Assembly: GCA_963846775.1 (NCBI GenBank)
Contig: CAWJXB010000004.1
Location: 62,001-126,000, forward strand
Direction: 5' to 3'
DNA: 64,000 nt
Origin: CAVYXA01 sp963846775
Lineage (GTDB): Bacteria > Verrucomicrobiota > Verrucomicrobiia > Chthoniobacterales > UBA10450
The notes under the pieces are model-generated. The model had not been told where the DNA came from. It saw only the letters and a program-made list of their open reading frames with translations, and made no database searches. Numbering within the stretch: position 1 is the first letter of the stretch; every line of letters begins with the position of its first letter. Of the stretch, positions 25,581 through 34,692 are shown one piece after another. The translations under genes and the position numbers were made by a program.

Positions 25581-26180
25581 ATGGCTTACGAATTACCAAA
25601 ATTACCCTACGCCTATGATGCGTTGGAGCCGCACATCGATGCGCGCACGATGGAAATCCATTATACTAAGCATCACCAGGCTTACGTCGACAACGTCAAC
25701 AAGGCGATCAAAGGCAAGGCCGATCTGGAAAATAAATCGGTCGAAGATTTGATCCGTAATCTCAACGCCGTGCCGGAAGACATTCGCATGGTCGTGCGCA
25801 ACAACGGTGGCGGTCACGCCAATCATTCGTTCTTTTGGAAAATCATGGCTCCGAACGCCGGCGGCGAACCGAAAGGAAAGCTCGCCGACGACATCAAATC
25901 CGCTTTCGGCAGCTTCGATAATTTCAAGGAAAAACTCGCCGCCGCAGGCGTGGGCCGGTTTGGCAGCGGCTGGGCATGGCTGATCAAAGGCAAGAGCGGC
26001 AAGCTCGAAATTGCCTCCACGCCTAACCAGGACAGCCCGCTCATGGAGGGCAACACTCCCGTCCTCGGGGTCGATGTTTGGGAGCACGCTTACTATCTCA
26101 AATACCAGAATCGCCGGGCCGATTATCTCAAGGCCTGGTGGAACGTGGTGAATTGGGATGCTGTGGCGAAGAATTATTAG
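25581..26180 (+). CDS. sodA: superoxide dismutase, Mn/Fe family
   Basis: Converts superoxide to hydrogen peroxide and oxygen. The 199-residue protein carries the four metal ligands His27, His82 (in GGGHANHSFFW), Asp165 and His169 (in DVWEHAYYLKY). GSGWAWL and NQDSPLMEG are more typical of manganese or cambialistic enzymes than of strict iron forms, but the metal cannot be fixed from sequence. There is no signal peptide, so it is cytoplasmic. Stand-alone gene after the RAYT element. Confidence 0.95.
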   Translation: MAYELPKLPYAYDALEPHIDARTMEIHYTKHHQAYVDNVNKAIKGKADLENKSVEDLIRNLNAVPEDIRMVVRNNGGGHANHSFFWKIMAPNAGGEPKGKLADDIKSAFGSFDNFKEKLAAAGVGRFGSGWAWLIKGKSGKLEIASTPNQDSPLMEGNTPVLGVDVWEHAYYLKYQNRRADYLKAWWNVVNWDAVAKNY

Positions 26181-26189
26181 GCCTGTTCG

Positions 26190-26253
26190 CTGTAGCGGCG
26201 GTCTATGACCGCCGTTCTTAATTAGTCTCGGCGGTCGCAGACCGCCGCTACAG
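26190..26253. repeat. inverted repeat abutting the dapL start codon
   Basis: CTGTAGCGGCGGTC (26190-26203) and GACCGCCGCTACAG (26240-26253) are exact reverse complements, with inner arms GACCGCCG and CGGCGGTC between. The right arm ends three bases before the dapL ATG, leaving no room for a normal ribosome binding site outside the hairpin. Confidence 0.75.
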
Positions 26254-26256
26254 AAG

Positions 26257-27492
26257 ATGGCGTATCTAAACGAAAACTATCTCAAGCTCCAGGCCGGCTA
26301 TTTGTTTCCCGAAATCGCGCGACGCGTGCGCGAGTTTTGCGAATCGAATCCGGGCGGGGCGAAACGATTGATCCGCTGCGGGATTGGCGATGTGACGGAG
26401 CCGTTGCCGCAAGCGGCAATCGACGCGATGAAACGTGCGGTCGATGAGCTGGGTCGTCGCGAGACGTTTCGCGGTTACGGCCCGGAAACCGGCTACGAAT
26501 TTTTAAGATCGACCATCGCGCAGCACGATTATCGCGACCGCAACATCGACGTCGCCGACGACGAGATTTTTGTCTCCGATGGTTCGAAATGTGATTGCGG
26601 TTTCATTCTCGATATTCTCGGCGACCAAAACAAAATCGCGATTACCGACCCGGTCTACCCGGTTTATGTCGATACCAACGTGATGGCCGGGCACACCGGA
26701 TCCGCGCGCAAAAATGGCAGCTACCAAGGGATCGTTTATCTGCCGTGCACGGCGGAAAACAATTTCGTGCCCGAACCGCCCAGCGAACATGTCGATCTGG
26801 TTTATCTTTGTTTCCCAAACAATCCGACCGGCGCGGTCGCGACGCGCGAGCAGCTCATGCACTGGGTCGAATACGCGAGAGCGCACGACACGATTTTGCT
26901 CTTCGACGCTGCGTATGAAGCTTACATCTTCAATCCGCAGATTCCGCACTCGATCTTCGAAATTCCCGGCGCGCGCGAATGCGCAGTCGAGTTTCGCAGT
27001 TTCTCCAAGAACGGCGGGTTCACTGGCGTGCGCTGCGGTTTCACCGTAATGCCGAAATCGTTGCTCGCGCGGACGGAGAATGGCCGGCTTCTGCCGTTGC
27101 ACGCGCTCTGGCATCGGCGCTGGAGCACGAAAGCGAACAGCGTAAGTTATCCAGTGCAGCGCGGTGCCGAAGCGTTGTATTCGCCGGATGGCCGTCAGCA
27201 AGTGCGAGCGTTGATCGACCACTACATGGGCAACGCCAAGCTTTTACGTGATGCTGCGTCCGATGCTGGGCTGGACGTTTTTGGCGGAGTGAACGCACCT
27301 TACCTCTGGGTCAGGACGCCGAATGGACTAACTAGCTGGCAGTTGTTCGATCAAATGTTGCGCGAGTTGAATGTTGTGGTTACGCCGGGCAGCGGTTTCG
27401 GCGCGCAAGGCGAGGGTTATTTTCGCATCTCCGCCTTCAACAGTCGCGCCAACGCCGAAGAAGTCGCGCGACGGTTCGAGCGGTTTCGGTGA
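26257..27492 (+). CDS. dapL: LL-diaminopimelate aminotransferase
   Basis: PLP-dependent enzyme that converts tetrahydrodipicolinate directly to LL-diaminopimelate, the short route to lysine and peptidoglycan used by plants, chlamydiae and Verrucomicrobia-related bacteria. The 411-residue protein begins NENYLKLQAGYLFPEIARRV and has the CFPNNPTGAV binding loop and the PLP lysine at about 251 in SFSKNGGFTGVRCG. Full length. The dapL route supports the proposed phylum. ATG 26257 follows directly on the arm of an inverted repeat. Confidence 0.96.
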   Translation: MAYLNENYLKLQAGYLFPEIARRVREFCESNPGGAKRLIRCGIGDVTEPLPQAAIDAMKRAVDELGRRETFRGYGPETGYEFLRSTIAQHDYRDRNIDVADDEIFVSDGSKCDCGFILDILGDQNKIAITDPVYPVYVDTNVMAGHTGSARKNGSYQGIVYLPCTAENNFVPEPPSEHVDLVYLCFPNNPTGAVATREQLMHWVEYARAHDTILLFDAAYEAYIFNPQIPHSIFEIPGARECAVEFRSFSKNGGFTGVRCGFTVMPKSLLARTENGRLLPLHALWHRRWSTKANSVSYPVQRGAEALYSPDGRQQVRALIDHYMGNAKLLRDAASDAGLDVFGGVNAPYLWVRTPNGLTSWQLFDQMLRELNVVVTPGSGFGAQGEGYFRISAFNSRANAEEVARRFERFR

Positions 27493-27609
27493 TCTCGTGT
27501 ACAGCATCCGTGACCGGCGCTTGACCTTGCGAAATGCCGACAAATGCTTGTCGATCCTACGCTCGCGGGTAGAGTGCGCTGAGTTTTTGCCAAAGGAAGG
27601 TTTGCGGGA

Positions 27610-28095
27610 GTGCCCGATCGAAAACAGAATCTGCCTCAGCTTTATCGTTTTTGTTTTCTCATGACAGGCGAGGCGCGCAAAGCGCAGGAGGCGTTTCACG
27701 GAACGTTGCGCGCGGCGGCGAGTAGCGCCTCGAACGGGCAGGCACCCACCGACTCGCTCTGGTTTTATCGCGACGCGCGCGCGCGTTGTCTGGAACTGAG
27801 CGAACACGGTTTGCAGCCCGAAGATGTCGATCTTCCGGAGGAAGAGCTCTCGCCGGCTGCGCCAGACCAGCTCAAAAAAGTCGACCCAACCCAGCTTGCC
27901 ATATGGATTTCCGCCGCGTCCGATCCGCAACGGACCGCGCTGGCGTTGTTTTATCTGGATCAATTCGATTACCGCGAAATTTGCGAGCTGGCCGGGATCA
28001 GGCTGTCTGATCTATCGCGTTTGCTGGCACAGGCCCGCCGGCAATTTCAAGCCTGGCTAAATGCCACCATCCCGGAGCAGACACCGCCAATATGA
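27610..28095 (+). CDS. divergent ECF-type sigma-factor-like protein
   Basis: A 161-residue protein beginning at GTG 27610. Its C-terminal third (LALFYLDQFDYREICELAG followed by LSDLSRLLAQARRQFQAWL) fits sigma-70 region 4, the -35-recognition helix-turn-helix. The N-terminal half is only weakly region-2-like (LPQLYRFCFLMTGEARKAQEAF). The stop overlaps the next ATG (ATGA, 28092-28095). The pairing with a membrane protein suggests a sigma/anti-sigma unit, but RNA-polymerase binding is not certain given the weak region 2. Confidence 0.68.
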   Translation: MPDRKQNLPQLYRFCFLMTGEARKAQEAFHGTLRAAASSASNGQAPTDSLWFYRDARARCLELSEHGLQPEDVDLPEEELSPAAPDQLKKVDPTQLAIWISAASDPQRTALALFYLDQFDYREICELAGIRLSDLSRLLAQARRQFQAWLNATIPEQTPPI

Positions 28096-28862
28096 AACCG
28101 GCCGAGCTATCGCGGCATCAACGTGTGTTGATGAACTGCGCGCCGATTCGAGAGGAGAAGATCGACGATCGCGCAATGCGGAGTGCGGTGTTTCGGGCGC
28201 GAGGGAGCGACGAGTTCGTTCGGCAACAGGCTTTCGACCAGGCTCTGGCCGGGCTCGTCCATACCATTCCGGTTCCGTCCGAGGTTTCGGAATGGTTTTC
28301 TGCGAAAGAACTCGCACCGGTCAAAAAATGGAGCTGGAAGAAAATCTGGCGAAATCCAGCGGTGATTGCCATTGTCGCGTCGCTGGTTGTCATCGCAGCC
28401 GTCTTCGCGTTGCAAGTCGTCGAGCGTCTTCACGAATTTCCCGGCGCCGCGACCGCCAAGAGATTGCTGGCCGTCGCTGGCTCGACGAAATCGGTCTTGC
28501 TCGATCCGATGTCGGTCGATGCCGGGACGTTAGGCGATCTTTTTTTCATGAAGCATCAACTAGAGCATTACGATGTGCCGCCGGAGTTTGCCGATTTTCG
28601 CACGATCGGCGCCCGTGTCTTCGATGACGAGGACGGCCATCGCGTCGCCCAGATCTGGGTGGTGGAAAAAAAGATACAGTTCTTTCTGTTTCGGGCGGAG
28701 CGCGATCCGAAAACAGGCGCGGTGCGCGAGTTTTCCGGATGGCGCAACGTCGAGCAGGAAGGTTGGGCCGGTGTCGTGCGTGAGAAAGACGGCGTCTGTT
28801 TCATGGCCGCAGTGCACGGGCGGCCGAAAGACTTGGCGCCGTACTTACCGAAAGCCCGGTAG
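28092..28862 (+). CDS. single-pass membrane protein, putative anti-sigma-type regulator
   Basis: A 256-residue protein translationally coupled to the preceding sigma-like gene. The cytoplasmic N-terminus is about 95 residues, then comes one membrane helix (about 96-117, AVIAIVASLVVIAAVFALQ). The extracytoplasmic domain of about 140 residues resembles no family I can name (HQLEHYDVPPEFADF, EGWAGVVREKDGVCFMAAV). It lacks the zinc-binding HxxxCxxC of classical ZAS anti-sigma factors, although a Cys is seen near the start. The anti-sigma role is inferred from gene order and topology only. Confidence 0.6.
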   Translation: MKPAELSRHQRVLMNCAPIREEKIDDRAMRSAVFRARGSDEFVRQQAFDQALAGLVHTIPVPSEVSEWFSAKELAPVKKWSWKKIWRNPAVIAIVASLVVIAAVFALQVVERLHEFPGAATAKRLLAVAGSTKSVLLDPMSVDAGTLGDLFFMKHQLEHYDVPPEFADFRTIGARVFDDEDGHRVAQIWVVEKKIQFFLFRAERDPKTGAVREFSGWRNVEQEGWAGVVREKDGVCFMAAVHGRPKDLAPYLPKAR

Positions 28863-28974
28863 AAGATTCCTTTTTTCTTCCGCTCAATCTTCCTTTTGTC
28901 TGGCTGATTTTGACTTGGCACCGAGCAGCGCTCACGGAACGACGGCTTGGGCAGCCGTCGATTTGAACATGACG

Positions 28975-29028
28975 GCTGCCGCCTTCGCCGAGCCTACTCC
29001 GAAAGTGTTCGCGAGCGGGCGGCGAGCC
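28975..29028. repeat. dispersed repeat, CCTTCGCCGAGCCTACTCCG family
   Basis: CCGCCTTCGCCGAGCCTACT followed by CCGAAAGTGTTCGCGAGCGG. A close copy with the same order of blocks lies at about 54641-54680. It is part of the 178-base gap before the histidine kinase end, which has no gene. Confidence 0.55.
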
Positions 29029-29040
29029 TGGGGGAAGCCG

Positions 29041-30807
29041 TTACTCCTTGGGCTCAGCTTCATTGGCGATGCAAAACCGGACTTCGAATTCGGTCCAGTC
29101 GTTTCCGGAACGAATAAGGCGCAAATGGCCTCCGTGCAGGCGGGCAAGCTCGCACGCGAGATTCAATCCGATGCCGTGGCCGGAAATCGACGAGCGGTTT
29201 GAATCGCGATGGAAGCGCTCAAAAATCTTCGCGCGATCTGTGATGGTTGGGCCGTTGTTCCCGATGGTCAGCACCACGTCCTTTCCATTTCGCTGCGCGC
29301 TCACGCGCATCCGGCCGCCGGCGCGATTGTACTTGCGCGCGTTCTCGAGAAGGTTCTGCACGATTAAAGAAGTGTAGCGTTTTTCGCCGGCGATAAACAA
29401 ATCATCCGGGAAATCGGTGTCGATCTGGACCTCGGGGGCGTCCGGCAACGCGCTCAAATCATCCAGCCATTCATCAATCAGCTGACTCAAGTTCACCGGG
29501 TCGAGCGCGAGCTGGAGATGACCGGCGTCCATCCTGGAGAGCAAGAGCAAATCGTCGATCACGTCGGTAAGACGATGCGTTTGGTGAAGCAACGCGGATA
29601 GTTCCTCGTAAACTTCCGGCTTGAAATCTTCTCGCCCGAGCAGCGTCTCAATCCCGGTGCGGAGGACTGTGACTGGGCTCTTCAGCTGATGCGACGCGTC
29701 GGCGGAATAACGGGTCGATCTCTCCAGTTCCTCGGTCGTAGTGGCGAGCGTGGCCTCAGCGCGTTTTCGCCGAGCGCGATTTTCCTCCGAATCAAGCGCC
29801 AGTCTTTCGACGGGCACAGCCAGGCGGCTGGCAATGAAATGACTGGCGAAGAAACCGCCGAGCAAAAGGATCGCGCCTGCGCCCCCGATTTGCCAGCGCA
29901 GGTGGTGAAGCTGCGCCATGAAACCGGTTAACGGATAAATGCAAACTTCATAGGCTGGCGGAAAGAGCGAATCGGGATTGAGCCGCTTGTAGAACAAAAG
30001 TTGGGGCGCACCATCGACCGTGACCCGAAAATTATTCCGTCCGCGGTCGGTCTGCGCGATGGCCTGCGCAATCTCGCCGCCGACAAATTTCCTGGCGGAA
30101 GGGGAGATCGATGGCATCTGCAACACGCTCCGTAGCCAAATACCGCTTTTCATCCCGGTTTTCGATTGTTTTGGAGCGATCTCCAGCGGTTTGAATCCGA
30201 TGACGAGTGCCGAAATGACCTCGCCGTTTTCCGTGGAAAAAATGGGCACGGCGATCACTTCATCGACAATTTCGGCCGCGCCGTGGCCGTTTTCGTGGAC
30301 ATACCCGATTTGCTGTTCCACCGGTAGTTTGGGCAGACTCAATTGCCATTCGATATCGGCGTTCATCTCGCCTGCGTCGTTAGGATTGAGCGGCGGCAGA
30401 ACGGCGCCATCGCTATTCAGAAAACGATAGAACCTGGCGTGCAACGATTGGGCAGCTTGTTCCGGCGGAGGTTCTTCGCCTTCCATCAGGTCGCGTAACT
30501 CATCTTTGGCGGTGGGATAAAGCAGATCCAGCGCGTTATCTTCGAGCGCGGCATGAATGCGGGGTCGCGAGGCCAGTGTCGCGCAGCGATCGGCCAGCGC
30601 GGTGTGACGCAGTTCTTCGATTCTGTGCAGGGACGAAAGCTCCGCTTGAAAATTTTGCTGCAAATCTTGCTCGGCGTCGGCCGCGACTTTGCGCTGCGCG
30701 AGATAAAGACCGAGAGCGGTCAGCGTCACGACGATCAGCATCATGGCCGCGGCAAGTTTGGTGCGAAAAACGGAGGCACTCTTCGTTCGTGGATGGTTCC
30801 ACTTCAT
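29041..30807 (-). CDS. membrane sensor histidine kinase
   Basis: A 588-residue kinase starting at ATG 30807. The first membrane helix (about 17-38), a periplasmic sensor region of about 270 residues and a second helix (WQIGGAGAILLLGGFFASHFI in pieces) lead to the linker. The phospho-accepting His is residue 373 in SHQLKSPVTVLR, the N box is QNLLENARKYNR and the G box is GHGIGLNLACELARLHGG. There is no response regulator next to it. Its ATG overlaps the stop of the cupredoxin-like gene (ATGA), so a periplasmic copper protein and this sensor are made from one message, suggesting that the sensor reads a copper or redox state. Confidence 0.9.
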   Translation of the reverse strand: MKWNHPRTKSASVFRTKLAAAMMLIVVTLTALGLYLAQRKVAADAEQDLQQNFQAELSSLHRIEELRHTALADRCATLASRPRIHAALEDNALDLLYPTAKDELRDLMEGEEPPPEQAAQSLHARFYRFLNSDGAVLPPLNPNDAGEMNADIEWQLSLPKLPVEQQIGYVHENGHGAAEIVDEVIAVPIFSTENGEVISALVIGFKPLEIAPKQSKTGMKSGIWLRSVLQMPSISPSARKFVGGEIAQAIAQTDRGRNNFRVTVDGAPQLLFYKRLNPDSLFPPAYEVCIYPLTGFMAQLHHLRWQIGGAGAILLLGGFFASHFIASRLAVPVERLALDSEENRARRKRAEATLATTTEELERSTRYSADASHQLKSPVTVLRTGIETLLGREDFKPEVYEELSALLHQTHRLTDVIDDLLLLSRMDAGHLQLALDPVNLSQLIDEWLDDLSALPDAPEVQIDTDFPDDLFIAGEKRYTSLIVQNLLENARKYNRAGGRMRVSAQRNGKDVVLTIGNNGPTITDRAKIFERFHRDSNRSSISGHGIGLNLACELARLHGGHLRLIRSGNDWTEFEVRFCIANEAEPKE

Positions 30808-31466
30808 GGGAAATCGACATGCAACGTCTCGCCATTTTTCAGGTGCACCGGCTTTGCCATTGTCGTTTTGCTGTCGATCCAGGCTTTGAGGGTGTAATCC
30901 CCGGCCGGCAGACCAGTGAGGTGAAATCGCCCGTCGGCGCTGGTGACGACGAAATAGGGAGTGTTCAGCACGAGAATCAAGCCGCGCATGTGCTGGTGAA
31001 TATCGCAACGCAACGTGACGAGCCCTGCTGTGTCGAACACGACTGAGGGAATCGGCCGCTCCTCGGGCCGGTAACGCCCGAGATCAAACCGTTTCGCGGG
31101 CGAATACGAAAAGATGCTGTGATAAGTGTCGTCAAAGTTTGGGAACTCAACTTTCGTGCCGACCTGCAACGGCAGAAGCGTCGGAATGAAGGTCAAATCT
31201 TTTTGGGCGACTTGTTTGGTCGGCGGCGAAGCTGATTTGGGGAAAGAATCATCGAGATAAACAACTGCGAGCGGCGGTTCCGTCGCGAGGACTCCACCGC
31301 GCGTAACGACTCCATACCGCTGTGCCATCACCGGGGCGCCATGCGATTTCGGCAGCGCCACACGACCATCCACACTTGCCCCGGCGTGGAGCGCTGGCGG
31401 CAGCAAAATGATCATCGCGCTGAGCCGAATCAAGGTGCGCATGCCACTGTCGATCTTAGCAGCCAT
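30804..31466 (-). CDS. secreted blue-copper (cupredoxin-like) protein, MauL-type
   Basis: A 220-residue exported protein. The start at ATG 31466 has AGGA just upstream; ATG 31442 is an alternative. After the signal sequence comes a beta-rich domain with a type-1 copper pattern: His116 in DDTYHSIFS, Cys154 and His157/159 in CDIHQHM, and Met160. The last 50 residues (ADGRFHLTGLPAGDYTLKAW) look like a carboxypeptidase-regulatory/SpaA-like beta sandwich. This layout resembles proteins annotated as methylamine utilisation MauL. It is coupled to the histidine kinase. Its 5' part is duplicated at 32921-33181. Confidence 0.82.
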   Translation of the reverse strand: MAAKIDSGMRTLIRLSAMIILLPPALHAGASVDGRVALPKSHGAPVMAQRYGVVTRGGVLATEPPLAVVYLDDSFPKSASPPTKQVAQKDLTFIPTLLPLQVGTKVEFPNFDDTYHSIFSYSPAKRFDLGRYRPEERPIPSVVFDTAGLVTLRCDIHQHMRGLILVLNTPYFVVTSADGRFHLTGLPAGDYTLKAWIDSKTTMAKPVHLKNGETLHVDFP

Positions 31467-31750
31467 TCTTCCTGGGAGACAGTTGAAATACTGGAGCGGC
31501 TCAAGCGTGCAGCCAGAAGGGCGGACGGCAAGAAGCGCGTGAGGCGCATCCCTCCAGCGGGCTGGAACGAGCGAGCAACGCCGCCATTCGCCCTTCTGCC
31601 TCGCGCCCTGGAGGGTTGCGTCGATTTTGCCGTTGGCCCTCCCGCCTCGTGCGGGATTGACCGAGATCGCTGCCGATATCGGCACTGCGGTTTGCGAAAT
31701 TAGTTGCGAGTGGCCTGAACCTCGGCACGTTATGCGCTCTCACTCACAGG

Positions 31751-32761
31751 ATGACTTCAGGGAAAATTGTAGTTTGCGGCGGAGGCGGTTTTATCGGCGG
31801 ACATCTGGTGGCTGATTTGCTCCGACAGGGCAAGAAAGTGCGGGCGGTCGATGTCAAACCCCTCGACGAATGGTTTCAGGTCTTCGCCGACGCGGAGAAT
31901 CGACAACTCGATTTGCGCGAAAAAGGCGCGTGCCAACAGGCGACGCGCGATGCGGCGCTTATTTACAATCTCGCGGCGGACATGGGCGGAATGGCATTCA
32001 TCGAGAACAACAAGGCGCTTTGCATGTTGAGTGTCCTGATCAACACCCATCTGTTGATGGCGGCGAAAGATGCTGGCGTGGAGCGTTACTTTTATGCGTC
32101 ATCGGCCTGCGCTTATGCGGCCGACAAACAGACCGATCCAAACGTCACCGCGCTGAAAGAGGAAGACGCGTATCCGGCGATGCCGGAAGACGGTTATGGT
32201 TGGGAAAAGTTGTTCAGCGAACGGATGTGCCGGCATTTCCGTGAAGATTTCGGTATTGCGACGCGCGTGGCACGTTTTCACAGTGTCTACGGCCCTCATG
32301 GAACTTACTATGGCGAGCGCGAGAAAGCGCCGGCGGCGATTTGCCGCAAAGTAATCGAAGCGAAGCTGTCCGGGGGCGGTGAAATCGAAGTTTGGGGTGA
32401 TGGGAAACAAACACGCAGCTTCATGTGGATCGATGATTGTGTGAAAGGGATTCAGATGATCATGGCCGGCGATTTTGTCGGGCCGATCAACCTCGGCAGC
32501 AGCGAGCTCGTCTCGATCAACCAGCTTGTCGATATTGTGGAGGAGATTGCTGGCGTGAAACTGAAACGCCGCTACAACTTGAAGGCCCCGAAAGGCGTAA
32601 ATGGCCGAAACAGCGACAACACGCTGATCGAAAAAGTTTTTGCTTGGGAGCCGTCGACCCGTCTGCGCGATGGTTTGGAGAAAACCTATCACTGGATCTA
32701 CGACCAAATGACGCCAACCGAACCGAAGAAGAAGGGCCGACTTGCTTCAGCGACATCGTAA
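31751..32761 (+). CDS. NAD-dependent epimerase, GDP-mannose 3,5-epimerase-like (copy 1, intact)
   Basis: A 336-residue extended short-chain dehydrogenase. NAD-binding GGGGFIGGH is at 10-18 and the YxxxK pair is Tyr149/Lys153 in YGWEK. Cys120 (SSACAY) and Lys192 (EKAPAA) complete a set that, at a constant offset of 25, matches the catalytic Cys145, Tyr174, Lys178 and Lys217 that I recall for plant GDP-mannose 3,5-epimerase. NLAADMGGMAFIENN, QTRSFMWIDDCV and GVNGRNSDNTL are also plant-enzyme-like. The likely product is GDP-L-galactose for the polysaccharide. A second, diverged copy lies at 37739. Confidence 0.88.
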   Translation: MTSGKIVVCGGGGFIGGHLVADLLRQGKKVRAVDVKPLDEWFQVFADAENRQLDLREKGACQQATRDAALIYNLAADMGGMAFIENNKALCMLSVLINTHLLMAAKDAGVERYFYASSACAYAADKQTDPNVTALKEEDAYPAMPEDGYGWEKLFSERMCRHFREDFGIATRVARFHSVYGPHGTYYGEREKAPAAICRKVIEAKLSGGGEIEVWGDGKQTRSFMWIDDCVKGIQMIMAGDFVGPINLGSSELVSINQLVDIVEEIAGVKLKRRYNLKAPKGVNGRNSDNTLIEKVFAWEPSTRLRDGLEKTYHWIYDQMTPTEPKKKGRLASATS

Positions 32762-32769
32762 TCGACAAA

Positions 32770-32920
32770 ATGACTGCGGACTCGAAAGCCTCTGCAAGAG
32801 AATCTGTCGGTCCGCGCGAGACTCGGATGCAATCAGTTTTCGGTTGGATTAAGCGCAATCCCGTAGCGGCGGTGTTGCTACTTACGATTGTAGGCACCTT
32901 TGTTTATTTCTTGGATTTGG
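32770..32920 (+). pseudogene. truncated exosortase, N-terminal fragment
   Basis: ATG 32770 opens a frame whose first 50 residues (WIKRNPVAAVLLLTIVGTFV) match the N-terminus of the complete exosortase at 38783 (WAKRNPFAAALLLTIAATLV). The frame then runs into unrelated sequence and stops at 32943. It sits after epimerase copy 1 just as the intact exosortase sits after copy 2, so it is the broken end of a duplicated block. The homology ends at about 32915, where the cupredoxin fragment begins. Confidence 0.8.
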
Positions 32921-33181
32921 GCGACTTGTTTGGTCGGTGGTGAAGCTGATTGGGGGAAAGAATCATCGAGATAAACAACTGCGAGCGGCGGTTCCGTCCG
33001 AGGAATCCACCGCGCGTAACGACTCCATACCGTTGTGCCATCACCGGGGCCGCATGCGATTTCGGCAGCGCCACACGACCATCCACGCTCGCCCCGGCGT
33101 GGAGCGCTGCCGGCAGCAAAATGATCATCGCGCTGAGCCGAATCAAGGTGCGCATGCCACTGTCGATCTTAGCAGCCATTC
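32921..33181 (-). pseudogene. duplicated 5' fragment of the cupredoxin-like gene
   Basis: About 260 bases match 31205-31470 with few differences (by eye about 95% identical). The frame begins MAAKIDSGMRTLIRL at 33179 and keeps the signal peptide and the first 45 mature residues, then is disturbed by small indels (VVTRGGFLGRN) and lost at the exosortase junction. There is no copper-binding part. It is not expected to be functional. Confidence 0.85.
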
Positions 33182-33232
33182 GACCAAAGGAAAAGGCCAC
33201 GGCGTTCGCCGCGTGACGCTATGCGCTCTGAC

Positions 33233-34489
33233 TCAAAACTGCCAGGGCGTCAGGACCGCCGTTCTTGGCGCGAACTCGACCTCGCGATATTGCGGCCAGG
33301 GGCAACAAATTACGGCAACCGCGATGTCGGAGCGCCGGCTCAGTTCGGCGATATCTTTCAACACCTCAAACTCAAACAGGCTCGGGCTGTTCTTTGGTGT
33401 GGCCGCAAAGTCATGGACCAGCACGCGATAACCGCGTCGTTTCAGGTTCTGGGCGAGAAAAAGGCCGGCTGATTCTTCGACGATGTATGTATCGGGCTTA
33501 TAAGCCATGCCGAGGATAAGAACGAGATCGTTAGGCTTCGTCTTAGCCGTGATTTGAGCAAACAAATCATCCTTGGTCAATTCGTTGACCGCGTCCGTCG
33601 CTTCAGCCAACGGCGCCTGAAGGCCCGCTTGTTTTGCGGTGTAGGCCAGCAGGCGGTTGTCGCGCGGGAAACAGGGCCCGCCGTAGCTCAAGCCCGGCGC
33701 GCAGATATTTCTGGCCGATACGGCTGTCGCTGCCGATGGCTCGAGGATCGTGTGGATGTTGGCCTTCGGGAAACTGCTCGGCGATCATCCGCAACTGGTT
33801 GGTGAAGCTGATCTTCATGGTGATGTAGCTGTTCACCGAAATCTTGGTCAGCTCGGCGCTGATGATGGACATGCGGGCGATGCGCGGCGTAATTGCGGTT
33901 GTATCTCTTATACAGCCTCCTCCAGCGCCGCGCCGCTTGCCGGATCGCGATTCGCCGATCAAGCACCATGTCCGGTTCGAGCAAGGCCGTTCACGACGTT
34001 GCCGAGCGCGATGAATTCAGGGTTGTAACACATGCCGAAGTCGCGTCCGCACCGCCAGCCCAGTCTCCCGTTCCAGCATCGGGATCAGAACGGTGTCCAC
34101 GGCGCCGGGCGTCGTGGTGGAGCTGCACACGAAGAGGTGGCCTTTCTTGCCCTTTTCGCGCACCGCCGCGGCGACGGGCTGCATGGCGCGCAAGAGGAAC
34201 TCATTGGAGAAACTCCCGTCCGGCAGGCTCGGCGAGGGCGGGATGAAGAAGGTGACATCTGTCTCGGACCGCTTCCGGGTTCCGCCGTGGCGCGCAGCCG
34301 GGCGGGGCCGCGGCGATGGTTTCGGCCAGCAGCGGTTCTTCGACCGGCGGCTGGCCCGCGTTGACTCGCGCACTTTTTCGGGGTCAATATCATGCCCGAC
34401 ACGTGAAACCCGCGGGCGGCAAGAGTGGCGGCGATGCACGCGCCGAGCTTGCCCAGCCCGCAAACGGAAGCTGTTTGAATCGGTTTCAT
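33233..34489 (-). pseudogene. UDP-glucose/GDP-mannose-type nucleotide-sugar dehydrogenase, frameshifted
   Basis: The start MKPIQTASVCGLGKLGACIA at 34489 is a Rossmann N-terminus. DIDPEKV, DVTFFIPPSPSLPDGSF, VCSSTTTPGAVDTVLIPMLE, CYNPEFIALG, ISAELTKISVNSYITMKISF and the catalytic-cysteine motif GGPCFPRDNR follow in the right order but in different frames, needing at least five frameshifts. The C-terminal 152 residues are in one frame. The enzyme class oxidises a UDP- or GDP-sugar to the uronic acid; which one cannot be told. GC-rich errors such as GCGCGC runs surround the breaks, so consensus error is a real possibility. Confidence 0.78.
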
Positions 34490-34692
34490 TATCTAAAAAT
34501 GGAGGATTCGGATCCAGAGCGTAAAACGTTCCCCGGAATAGAGCGCGGACCTGAAAAGTTGAAACCGAAAGATTTTCAGAAGTCGCAGCCTGTCAAATCG
34601 ATCCACATCCCCGACTACCCGCGGTTTGTCATTTGCCGTGATCCGGCGCAGTAACTCGTTGGCTGGTCAAGCATATAAGGCGTTTGTGCACG

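Noticed and set aside
34499..34654. A 51-codon frame (MEDSDPERKTFPGIE...) divergent from the sugar dehydrogenase.
   Set aside because: It lacks recognisable conservation and lies in a rearranged stretch; could be a fragment but is not supported.
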